Shown here one piece after another: positions 1 to 7,919 of a stretch of DNA of 10,744 nt. The stretch lies in assembly GCA_003024985.2 (NCBI GenBank), contig PXIH01S0003538.1; one strand, given 5' to 3'. Below the pieces are notes generated by a model, which had not been told where the DNA came from, did no database searches, and saw only the letters and a list, made by a program, of their open reading frames with translations. Positions within the stretch are counted from its first letter, which is position 1, and each line of letters opens with the position of its first letter. The stretch comes from Euperipatoides rowelli. Lineage: Eukaryota; Onychophora; Udeonychophora; Euonychophora; Peripatopsidae. The position numbers were made by a program, and so were the translations under genes.

Positions 1-298
1 GTTATAAAACCTGAATACTGTAGATTGTGCTAGTTGTGTATTGAACCACCCATTAGTAGTTGCGCAGTCAGGGAATTATTTATATAAACTAATTTTAGGT
101 ACATAGTAACGCTGGGTATNNTAAANATTTATAACATTGTTTTACCTAGCATTTATATACATTAGGGTTCATCGCAATTCATCACAGTATCTAGTGTCTA
201 ATCTTACCATGAAAGACTGCTCAAATTAATAAAAACAAGAAAACAAACCTTGTGAACAATAGAAATCAAACTTCTAAACAAAGAGAACGTTTTCAAAA
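1..298. other. AT-rich non-coding flank with ambiguous bases
   Basis: No convincing coding frame or RNA gene is visible. The stretch is AT-rich and contains three undetermined bases at 120, 121 and 126, which suggests a low-quality or polymorphic assembly position. It ends at a perfect palindrome that starts at 299. Confidence 0.6.
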
Positions 299-327
299 GA
301 CATTTCAATCAAGTGGATTGAAATGTC
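299..327. repeat. Perfect palindrome (12-bp arms)
   Basis: The arms GACATTTCAATC (299-310) and GATTGAAATGTC (316-327) are exact reverse complements around the 5-nt loop AAGTG. The left arm plus the next base (GACATTTCAATCA) recurs exactly at 1318-1330, where it again starts an imperfect palindrome. The pairing could mark ends of a mobile element, but no target-site duplication was found. Confidence 0.8.
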
Positions 328-462
328 AACCACTATAAACAAGCCTCTTCAGATTAAACAAATGTATGACCTCTCCTTTATTTTTAGAGGTGCTCCTCTC
401 AATAAGCACAGACCAAAGTGTAAATAAATAAATAATGGATGTCAGGATGAGATGGTTAAGTC

Positions 463-504
463 CATTGGACTAAAGCTATTAATCACATTGGATTAAAATC
501 TATT
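463..504. repeat. Degenerate tandem duplication, period about 23 bp
   Basis: CATTGGACTAAAGCTATT (463-480) is followed by the diverged copy CATTGGATTAAAATCTATT (486-504). No coding meaning is apparent. Confidence 0.45.
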
Positions 505-559
505 GTCAAAATATACTCAAGCAAGAAGCAGAAAACCCAATATTTTTATAAAATTTAAC

Positions 560-1320
560 TAAGAAAAACTTTAGGAACTCGAGCTCTCCTCAAAGGGTCA
601 ACATAAGTCCTAAAAGTGAGAGGCTGGTCATTCCATTAAATAACTCCAGCTAAACAGCTGCACAGAGAAGCTATTTTAGTCCTTTTTAGTGTTAATTTAT
701 TTAAGAGACATCACCTCAGCTCACCAGTTATCCCTTACAGACATTACAACTGAAACTGTTGCAAGATAATTTTTTTTTTTTTGGATAGCTCGATTCAGCA
801 TTACTTTCCAAAGTTCTTGAAAACGAAGATGTAATCTTACCAGAGATTTACAGTGTCTTGTAAATCTGGTGAGATATTGGGCTGCAAGCTTTGGTGTCTA
901 CTAATAACAGCCCTTCATTAGAAACTTATGGTGAAACAGCGGTTGAGAGCAGAAGTCTGTGGATTGTTATTTGGGAGTGCACAGGGTTCTGGTGATTTAT
1001 ATATTATCTTGATGGAGAATTGCATGCGGTGGTGAACTGCAGATATTGTTAGGCTGTCAGTTGTATGTGGAAGCAGGCTACTGAAGCATCTCGTTTTGCT
1101 TGCAGTCATGTGTTGAACTGTTTTTACAGTTTTAGAATCCTCCAGTAATTTACTTTATTCCTAACCAATGAGATTAGCTGTTTTTATCCAAATGGAGGAA
1201 CCCTCACTTATTCTGGCATTGGAGAGTTGGACTTCATAGAGGTCCGTTTGTAGTATGAGAATAACTTCAGGAATAAAGGAGAAGCCACTAGCTGGGTTTG
1301 TACAACACTAAAGGTTTGAC
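560..1320. other. GC-richer block, no recognised gene
   Basis: Base composition is noticeably more balanced here than in the rest of the window. A minus-strand frame at 918-1109 (63 codons) opens with ATG, but its product matches no family I recognise and is rich in Ser and Thr without visible domain motifs. The block could be a decayed repeat, an old exon or a transcribed non-coding segment; the sequence does not decide between them. Confidence 0.3.
838..869. repeat. Hairpin-forming inverted repeat
   Basis: AGATTTACA (844-852) pairs exactly with TGTAAATCT (859-867) around a 6-nt loop. The stem can be extended by CC/GG pairs if a 2-nt bulge is allowed. It lies inside the GC-richer block. Confidence 0.6.
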
Positions 1321-1342
1321 ATTTCAATCATTCGATCGAAAT
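1318..1342. repeat. Imperfect palindrome related to the one at 299
   Basis: ATTTCAATC (1321-1329) and GATCGAAAT (1334-1342) pair at 8 of 9 positions around the loop ATTC. The first 13 bases from 1318 are identical to 299-311. The relation of the two hairpins is direct sequence evidence; their joint role is inferred. Confidence 0.6.
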
Positions 1343-1430
1343 ATTTTTTGTAAATTCTTTTATTATTTGGAAATATTATTTTATAATTTAAAATGTTCAT
1401 TTTTATAGTTACCACAGGTGCACCAGCTTT

Positions 1431-1475
1431 ACATGGATTTGTATTTTTGGTTTATGATACATGGATTTGTATTTT
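1431..1475. repeat. Short direct duplication, period 28 bp
   Basis: ACATGGATTTGTATTTT occurs exactly at 1431-1447 and again at 1459-1475, separated by 11 bases. It looks like a local slippage or unequal-exchange duplication in non-coding DNA. Confidence 0.75.
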
Positions 1476-2046
1476 ATTTGCAAAATAAACTCCGGTAAGA
1501 TCGTTAAATGATTATTGGTAGATATTTGCTGCTCCATTTGTCCTTATAAACGATCATTGTGAAATATATAATTTTGAAAATACAGTTTTTCAATTATTTT
1601 AATATGATTGCAATCATGTTTTAATGATTGCCTCTCAATTTCTCTCTAAGAACTATTTACAATAGTAGCCTATATACAGTAACTCCATGTGTTTACATTT
1701 CATAATCACATGTATGATATATATTTATATTTAAAATTATAATAGTAATAAAACTGGAAGATATTCTAATGATATTTGACAGTGTTAATATAATTTAATC
1801 TGGCAAATGAAAAAATATATACTGTATTTACTAAAGATGTCACTCTTATTGAGCTAGTATTTTGATTATAAACATAAGGCTGTGTGACCTATGTACTGTA
1901 TATATTTAGGGTAAGACTGCCATACTATAAATGAGTCCGCAATAATAAATAAATCTCAGACATCTAAATTGTCATCTATTTATTTAGTATTAATTTATCA
2001 TATTCATTACTGCAAATATGATGTATCAATGAAAATGTATGTAGCC

Positions 2047-2135
2047 CATATGATGCTGATGAGCTCATAAGAATTTAAAAGCATACAAGATCATGTGATG
2101 CAGATAAGCTCATACCAGATCAGATTCTACAAGAT
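2047..2135. repeat. Two-copy tandem duplication of about 45 bp
   Basis: Unit 1 (2047-2091) and unit 2 (2092-2135) align over their length. They share GATGC, GAT, AGCTCATA and a terminal TACAAGAT, with scattered substitutions and one single-base gap. The divergence indicates an old duplication rather than an assembly artefact. Confidence 0.7.
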
Positions 2136-2262
2136 CTAATCTAAAAATATCTTTATACTAAAAAATATTGAAATCTATTATTATGGAAAATATTTTAAAA
2201 ATAAAAAACATACCTGCAAAGTCAATAATTCTTGTCATACTCATAGCCAGCCTAAGAGGTCA

Positions 2263-2279
2263 GGTAGGAGGGGAGGGGG
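2263..2279 (+). repeat. G-rich tract
   Basis: Runs of two, two, four and five G residues are separated by TA, A and similar short spacers in an otherwise AT-rich setting. Similar G-rich islands occur at 7068-7083 and 9639-9650. The tract is purine-rich, but quadruplex formation is only a possibility. Confidence 0.4.
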
Positions 2280-4639
2280 ATTACAGTATATACTATATTC
2301 TAGGATGAAATTCTGCATATTTTGTTTTCGATTAAAACAGCATACTTTGTTGATCAAGTGATACCAAAAGCTCAATTATTAGCTTAAATAGGGCTACTTG
2401 CAACCAGACATCTAAATTGGAAAAACCAAAAAAAACTTAAAGCAACAAATTAATAAACATAACTTTTGCATTTTTATTTTTCTTGAAGTTCATACTATAA
2501 CAAGTTACCCTAATTCAATATTAGAATCTCAAATTCGAAAAATCTCTTAAAAGAAAGTCTTATATCATTAGATTATGATTAGTCACTTAGATTGTCCTCT
2601 TCTCTTGGACAAAAATTGACACAAGTGCCCTCTACATACCTTGATTTTGAAGAGTATCAAACAAGAGTCAAATGTTATTTGTTAGTCTATTCCAATAAAA
2701 ATAAGTTTATCCACCCTTTTTTAAAATAAAGCTGAAAATGTATTTGAAATGATGAAACTTCACCTCTTTAAACTAAAATGTAAGCTCTAGTAACTTTTAT
2801 TAAAATAAATAAAATTATAAACCTCTTCTCTCTCCTCACATTTTCTAATTCCTAATACTGATAAACAACTTTTCGGATAGGATTTGTGGTCTAAATAAGT
2901 CCCCAATACTTAACTATTCCATTAAAAGCTTCTCAAAACAATTCTAAATGTCTCATTTAAAAACCAAATAACATCTCAACATTAACGTATATTTGGTGTC
3001 ATTTAAATAATAATTACATCTGTTTTAAATCTTACTAAAAAGGAAGTTGGTTAGTGGGTGGAAAAAACTATGGCAAAAATAAAAAAATGACACCAATGAA
3101 TTTTTTTTTACCATGTTACATTAAAACATTTTATTCCTTTTCAGAATTTTTCAAAGTAATTTCTACTTTCATACTCATGACAAACGTAAAGCTAAAGCTC
3201 TATCATTATCATGTTATTCTGCTTATCAACAAATCAACTATTTCAAATATAATTCAACCTAAACATTGATTTTAAACAGCAGAACAAAATCAGAATAAGA
3301 GTAGCCTTAGTTGGCCACAGTATATGATTACTTAAATCTTTGTAGACAAACAAAGACAAAAATATTTAAAAATAAATTCCAATATTATTAATGAAGAAAA
3401 TAACTAAGTAGCGTAAACATTTTCACAGGCATGTGATTAAGATTTTTACAAATTAATTTTTTAAAAACATTAATATCGATTTAAAAAAATACTGTATGTT
3501 TATAAAATTTTTCACTATTTTGTTAACCATCTGATACAATTTTACTAAATAACAACAAATCTTCTATTTATTTATTTTATTTATTCTTTTTTTCATATAA
3601 AACTGATTACAGACCAATGCACTTTTTATTTTACAGCATTTCAGAAATCATATCGTTATAAAGTGTGGGGTTTTTTTTAAGCAAGCAATTCATATTTTAC
3701 AATAAATACACATCTACAAATTATAAGCCATATTTACAAGCAAACAGATTATTTACAGCATTGAAAACACACAAGTTCAAACAGCATATAAAAATGCAAA
3801 AGGAATTGGTGCTGATAGACAGAAATTTGAAAAATATAATTCTTTGTTTTATACTTTCAATAATAGTGATATTAAATAGCTTTGTAAATTATTGCTAGAT
3901 GGAGCTAGTTTACAAAATGATTTACAAAATCAACTGAAATGGTTACTACAGTATAAACCATTATTCTTGTGGTCAGGAAGGAGGGAGGTAGTGCCATCTC
4001 TAGGTCAATATAGAATTTAAATACATTATTTAAGCAATTCTTATAGCTGCCAATTTAGAATCTTGCAAAATATGACAAAAAGTTGTACAAAATACTCAAA
4101 TATAATTTAAACAAAATAGTACTATTTCTCTGATCAAAGATGTAATTATTTTACAAACTTCCAAGTTACAGACATTTTAAGAAACATATTACATGTTAAA
4201 ATAATTCAACAGAAAATAATAAAAAAAAAAACATTTCATAATAAATATTTTTTTAATAATGTCATTCTTTTAAATGTAGTCATTAACCGGGTTTACAAAC
4301 ATCATTTTGATGCCTAGCTCCATATTGAATTCATTAACCCTTTGTTTATTTTTTTTTGTACTTCGCCCACTTATTTTCTGATCAGTAAAGATCAAGTCGC
4401 TAAACCAAGATAGATTTTCTATAAAACAGAAAAAGATGTACAGTATATTAAAAGATAAATTAAAATAGTAAGATGTCATGATGACGTGCAAACATAAAGA
4501 TAGAAAAATGTTTGTAGCAATTTCAACTTAAGTTGACTTATCAAAATTTTTTTAAAAAAAATTTACACTGCATTCTAGATAATTATTTGCTTCATTCAAA
4601 TGATTTTTTTAAAACACATGAAGAAAATAACATAAAACT

Positions 4640-4671
4640 TAATTATACATATTTGATAACATGTATAATTA
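4640..4671. repeat. Perfect inverted repeat, 11-bp arms
   Basis: TAATTATACAT (4640-4650) and ATGTATAATTA (4661-4671) are exact reverse complements separated by 10 bases. AT-only stems of this size arise by chance more often in such DNA, so no function is assigned. Confidence 0.7.
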
Positions 4672-5162
4672 TTTGATTTTATAAATCTGTGATTTAATAC
4701 AACTATACATATACAGTTCAACAAGATTTTATAGCTATTTACCCTATTGTAGATGTTAAGATTTGCTTATCTTTGAAGAAATAAGATTCAGTCATCAAAA
4801 AAGTGTTAAATAATCAAGTTATTTCTACTCTATTGTATAGAAAGAAATACTGATATACAGTATACTAGCCCAGACTAAAATAGACAATATGGTAGTTCAT
4901 ACGCATGTTATTGCAATTGTATTCAAATTGTGAAAAAAAAAATACTGTGCAAGTTTAATCATTAATGGTCTTTTTTTATTTACTATATTTTTAAAATTTA
5001 TTAATTAATATTAAAAACAACTTTAATCCCACCTTCCTAAGCACCCAAAGGGTGGTACATCTAGGCTAGAGAAAATTTTCATCTAAAATCTAATGCAGGC
5101 TACAGTAAATGCTAGAACTAAAACTTTTAAATTTTCAATGATCTTCAACTCCCATTATAAGA

Positions 5163-5185
5163 TATACAGTATCCTATACTGTATA
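5163..5185. repeat. Perfect hairpin, 10-bp arms with 3-nt loop
   Basis: TATACAGTAT (5163-5172) and ATACTGTATA (5176-5185) pair completely around the loop CCT. The arms contain the TACAGTA word that is over-abundant across the window. Confidence 0.75.
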
Positions 5186-5795
5186 AAGGCCTACAGTACT
5201 ATTTTCTGTTAAGCATATTAAAAAAAAAAAACCACTATCATCCACTTCAGCAAGTCAATGTTTTGCAATTTGAAAAGAAACAACTAGTGATGCTATAATT
5301 TTTAGAAAGTAGCATGATGTCATAAAAAAAAATCTTAAGGAAAGCTTGTTGCAGGATTTAGAAGAAAATAGCAAGCATGTGAATTTTAGTGCACAGCCCA
5401 GCTATTTTGCTGCTTGACTATGGCCGAAATCTATATACTTGGAAAATAATTCTTAAAATATATAAACATTTTTTTTTAAAGTTTTGAATGTTGAAAATAC
5501 TTATTAATAAATGATTTAAGTAATAAAGGAGGAATTTCATTCAAACTCAAAGAATTAATATTGATCGATAACAAAATTGAATGTTCTATATTATGCTATC
5601 TTAATTTTGAAAGTGGATTTGGAGTAAGTTTGGTTGTGGTTAATTTTTTTTTCGAGTAAAAACAATTTGGCTGAAAACAATACCTTTGGCTTTCAAAAAA
5701 GCCACTAAATTTCCAAATCACACTAATATTATTCCTGACACAGCTTTTTTTATATAAAAAACAACGTAATTGAAATTTTGATTAATTTCATCACC

Positions 5796-6084
5796 ATGCC
5801 ATTACCTGAGACTGCTAAAAAGGGCAGATTGCAGCTTATTTTGGTACATGGGTTAAGTAAATGTAAGACTACATATCATGTGGAATATGGAGAAGCAGAT
5901 GTTAATGGTAATTTGGCCAAGCAGGAAGACTACAGATGCTGAAGGCAGGTTTATTTTCCAAGTTTTTGTTTGAAGCAGATACTAGTCCCTGAACTGTCAA
6001 TATAAAAGAGCAACGGTTTCATGTGGAAAATCTTTGTTCCATTGTCAAGTTTGGGGTTGGCATGTAATGGTANGGTGTATCATA
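5796..6084 (+). pseudogene. Tc1-like transposase relic, 5' part
   Basis: Tc1/mariner transposases bind element ends with an N-terminal helix-turn-helix and cut with a DDE/D core. The ATG at 5796, preceded by TCACC, opens a 48-codon frame that begins MPLPETAKKGRL and continues with a GLSK motif resembling the first helix of the Tc1 DNA-binding domain. A TGA at 5940 ends it, and a second frame carries IWPSRKTTDAEGR, where Tc1 proteins have the W...G..GRP linker. From about 6011 a further frame reads RFHVENLCSIVKFG and then GM-stop-W-X-GV, matching the VKFGGGSVMVWGCM-type core segment. About 100 residues or more of the usual protein, including the first catalytic Asp region, are missing between these blocks. 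One base at 6073 is undetermined. The relic is broken by frameshifts, a stop, a deletion and a transposon insertion at 6093. Confidence 0.8.
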
Positions 6085-6092
6085 CTACAAGT

Positions 6093-6150
6093 CAGGATGG
6101 GCAAAGTACTAAAAAAAAAGTATGTGAAATACAATACAAAATACTTTCAA
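6093..6150 (+). repeat. Left terminal inverted repeat of the outer hAT element
   Basis: This end matches the reverse complement of 7855-7911 imperfectly: CAG at the tip, then CA, AAGTAT, AAATACA and AAATACTTT in the same order. The TACAAAATACTTT block is repeated at about 6196-6208, so it is probably a subterminal transposase-binding repeat. Confidence 0.65.
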
Positions 6151-6242
6151 AATTAAAGTGTTTAAAATACTATTGTATTTTCAGTCTTCTCAAAATACAA
6201 AATACTTTATTTTTTTATAAAGCACTTATTATTGTCAAATAA

Positions 6243-6728
6243 TTTTTTTTAGGTAACATATGGTAATTAAAATGCTAAATCATCAATTTCTGAATTTTGT
6301 CTTTACAAAGTTAGTTTTCAAAATTACAATGGAAATTTATGAAAACTTCTATATTTTCTTGTCAACTTCAACTTTTATGAACTTGAATTTTTAGTTAAAT
6401 TAATTTTTCAAAGTTGATTAACCCACTTTCCCTAATTTAGAAAATAAGTATAATACCAGGAAGGATAAGTGAAATGTTAATTTAGTAACACAATCATCCT
6501 GTGGGAAAATTGTGTTAGTCTAGCTTACAATGTTGGATGCTCACATGTTTTTGTTCAAATAGAATATTAAGCCCTAAATACAGTTCTTTAAAAAAAACTT
6601 ACACCCAGTAGCAATTATTTTCAGGCTAGGAGTCAATCAGCAAAGTAGATTAAAAAATAAAAATTTAAATGAAAACCAAGAAAACATAACTGGAACAATC
6701 AGATTTTTTGATTTGCTCATTCTTAGGC
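6243..6728. other. Interior of the outer hAT element, left of the inner insertion
   Basis: This AT-rich stretch has no reading frame or recognised motif. It is internal sequence of the non-autonomous element, ending at the left copy of the CATCAAGT duplication. Its origin, whether from a deleted autonomous parent or captured DNA, is not visible. Confidence 0.5.
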
Positions 6729-6736
6729 CATCAAGT
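6729..6736. repeat. Target-site duplication, left copy
   Basis: CATCAAGT here is identical to 7467-7474, immediately outside the two ends of the inner element. An exact 8-bp direct duplication is the length produced by hAT transposases. Confidence 0.93.
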
Positions 6737-7067
6737 CAGAGCCAGATTAAACTTTTGTGGGGCACTAGACACATTTATTTTTGGGACCCTTTACTAATTC
6801 ATATAATGAAAAAACAAAGAAAATGCCAATAAGCTCAATAACTGCCCCAAATTTTAAGTTTTTTTTAATCAACACAGATACGTAATTTTTATTAATTTTT
6901 CAAATATACTACACAGTCTTTATAGTTGTATACATTTTTATTAAATTACTAACTTTTTCATACTGTAATTGGCCTTGACTGTTATGAAAATAAATAAAAT
7001 AAAAATAAATAATTTATGAATTGTGATAATCCTACAATTTTCTTATAAACATCCAAAGAAACCAATA

Positions 7068-7083
7068 GGGGAGAGGGGGGGGG
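7068..7083 (+). repeat. G-rich tract inside the inner hAT element
   Basis: Four G residues, then AGA, then nine consecutive G residues lie in an AT-rich background. Homopolymer length here is prone to sequencing error. Confidence 0.6.
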
Positions 7084-7259
7084 AGTACATATGGAAATTT
7101 TTTAAACATGACTTTTTAATTTTTTTCACTCTTTACTTTTTTTTTCAGAAACTATAAATATTTTTTTTTATTCATTAGACATTTAGGTATATAATTAACC
7201 ACAGAATTTAGCTTTAAATGTTGATACTTTTAAGCTGAATTTTTTTTCTCTCATGATAC

Positions 7260-7304
7260 AAATTGTCCACATGTGCCTCTTCGAGGGGCACATGTGGACA
7301 ATTT
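7260..7304. repeat. Long perfect palindrome inside the inner hAT element
   Basis: AAATTGTCCACATGTGCC (7260-7277) and GGCACATGTGGACAATTT (7287-7304) are exact 18-bp reverse complements. The intervening nine bases TCTTCGAGG can pair further (T-G, C-G, T-A), leaving a 3-nt TCG loop. This gives a stem of up to 21 pairs. The right arm sequence GGGGCACATGTGGACA is followed at 7312-7327 by a diverged copy, GGGGCACATATAGACA. A related GGGGCACTAGACA sits in the left terminal repeat (6759-6771), so the palindrome probably arose from, or acts with, terminal binding sites. Confidence 0.9.
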
Positions 7305-7311
7305 TTCTAAA

Positions 7312-7327
7312 GGGGCACATATAGACA
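7312..7327 (+). repeat. Diverged copy of the palindrome arm
   Basis: GGGGCACATATAGACA differs from 7285-7300 at two positions. Together with 6759-6771 it makes three plus-strand copies of a GGGGCAC...GACA word in one element. Confidence 0.7.
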
Positions 7328-7466
7328 GAAACTTTTACATATGAAATAAATTAAAGAGATAATTAAATAAATAATTGTAATAAGCTAAAATCATTATAAA
7401 AATGAACCCAAAAAAATTCCGGCCCAAGACATTTGTNTTTTTTGTCTATTCTATAATCCGGCTCTG

Positions 7467-7474
7467 CATCAAGT
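7467..7474. repeat. Target-site duplication, right copy
   Basis: CATCAAGT directly follows the CTG end of the inner element and is identical to 6729-6736. Confidence 0.93.
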
Positions 7475-7740
7475 TGACATCAAATTTTGGTGCGAGACAA
7501 AAAGTTTATTTATTATTATTATTGTTGAAATCACTGTTCTTAGCCAATCAAATTATTTGTATAAAAAGTGATGTCTGAGATACATCACTATTTTGTTATA
7601 TCATAAATTAATCTACATGATTGTTGTTGATTTAGTTAATATAAGTTTTCACAGAGCCAACTTATGGTTTTCATATTTTATTTATTTATGATTAAGTAAT
7701 GCAATATATTTATCTTTTAGAAAAATAAATATTTACTGCA
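7475..7740. other. Interior of the outer hAT element, right of the inner insertion
   Basis: AT-rich sequence without a coding frame. It contains an ATT microsatellite near 7507-7523 and a hairpin with 8-bp arms, AGTGATGT (7567-7574) and ACATCACT (7582-7589). Confidence 0.5.
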
Positions 7741-7854
7741 TATTTTAAATGAGCGGCTATTTTAACTTTTGTTTTAAAATATAAAATACTTTTAAAATGT
7801 ATTTTCATTACAAAACACAAAATACTTTAAAAAAGCATTGGAAATACCAAACAC

Positions 7855-7911
7855 AAAAGTATTTTTGTTATGTATTTGCAATACTTCTATTCTCAATGCT
7901 GTCCAACTCTG
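7855..7911 (-). repeat. Right terminal inverted repeat of the outer hAT element
   Basis: Read on the minus strand from 7911 it begins CAGAGTTGGACAGC and passes through AAGTAT, AAATACAT and AAAAATACTTT. This mirrors the block order at the left end (6093-6150). Further AAAATAC words at about 7780-7830 extend the subterminal repeat zone. Confidence 0.65.
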
Positions 7912-7919
7912 ACTCTAGT

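Larger units (their letters stand above)
316..1329. mobile_element. Possible old element with short inverted ends (tentative)
   Basis: Reading inward from 316 the sequence is GATTGAAATGTCAACC. The reverse complement of the right end, reading inward from 1329, is GATTGAAATGTCAAACC. This gives an inverted repeat of about 16-17 bp with one extra A, enclosing about 1.0 kb. The enclosed block, mainly 560-1320, is less AT-rich than its surroundings. No transposase reading frame, poly-A tail or flanking duplication is seen, and each end is itself part of a palindrome, so this may instead be two copies of a small hairpin repeat. The superfamily is unknown. Confidence 0.3.
1343..3600. other. AT-rich non-coding DNA
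   Basis: No reading frame with recognisable protein features is present. The short frame at 3054-3269 is lysine-, phenylalanine- and isoleucine-rich in the manner of chance AT-rich translation. The stretch contains two small duplications (1431-1475 and 2047-2135), a G-rich tract (2263-2279) and an ATTT-rich low-complexity run around 3566-3595. Confidence 0.6.
3601..5795. other. AT-rich non-coding DNA
   Basis: No coding region can be supported. Short frames at 3665-3898 (plus) and 4270-4491 (minus) have compositions expected of AT-rich noise and no family motifs. The stretch carries many A or T homopolymers, two clear hairpins (4640-4671, 5163-5185) and many copies of TACAGTA or its complement. 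I searched 5550-5795 for a terminal inverted repeat of the Tc1-like relic and found none. Confidence 0.6.
6737..7466. mobile_element. Non-autonomous hAT-type element (inner), 730 bp
   Basis: The left end is CAGAGCCAGATTA and the right end, on the minus strand, is CAGAGCCGGATTA: 12 of 13 positions agree, and weaker similarity continues inward (GACACATTT near one end, GACAAAAAANAC and AAATGTC near the other). Both ends abut an exact 8-bp duplication, CATCAAGT, at 6729-6736 and 7467-7474. CAG termini with an 8-bp duplication define the hAT superfamily, and the CAGAGCCGGATTA style of tip with a following GGGGC is common in hAT miniature elements. There is no transposase frame, so mobility would have depended on an enzyme supplied elsewhere. 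It carries a G-rich tract (7068-7083) and a strong palindrome (7260-7304). One base, 7437, is undetermined in the right terminal repeat. Confidence 0.93.
6093..7911. mobile_element. Non-autonomous hAT-type element (outer), interrupted
   Basis: The left end begins CAGGATGGGCAAAGTACT and the right end, read on the minus strand, begins CAGAGTTGGACAGCATTGAG. The two ends then share AAGTAT, AAATACA and ACAAAATAC-like blocks for about 50 bp. Starting with CAG and carrying many subterminal AAAATAC/GTATTTT words in both orientations is typical of hAT elements. The left end resembles the CAGAGGTGTAAAGTACT style of Tol2-like hATs. No transposase is encoded. The flanking octamers, CTACAAGT (6085-6092) and ACTCTAGT (7912-7919), agree at only 4 of 8 positions, so the target duplication is eroded or the ends are slightly mis-set. 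The right flank CTCTAG fits the TCTAG-like target preference of some hATs. Removing the inner insertion (738 bp with one duplication copy) leaves an original element of about 1,081 bp. It interrupts the Tc1-like relic. Confidence 0.65.

Noticed and set aside
918-1109. 63-codon minus-strand frame in the GC-richer block
   Set aside because: It has an ATG and a stop but no domain, signal or family resemblance, no visible splice context and a composition that fits a chance frame. It is mentioned only within the block description.
3054-3269. 71-codon plus-strand frame
   Set aside because: It is rich in Lys, Phe, Ile and Tyr, as AT-rich noise translates, with no motif and homopolymer runs inside.
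3665-3898. 77-codon plus-strand frame with a hydrophobic C-terminal segment
   Set aside because: The hydrophobic stretch follows from T-rich codons. The frame starts at a homopolymer-T region and shows no conservation signal.
4270-4491. 73-codon minus-strand frame
   Set aside because: Base composition and residue content match the surrounding non-coding DNA, with no recognisable family.
6021-6242. 73-codon plus-strand frame
   Set aside because: It runs across the border of the Tc1-like relic and the outer hAT terminal repeat, in a frame other than the relic's, and includes an undetermined base. It is a shadow.
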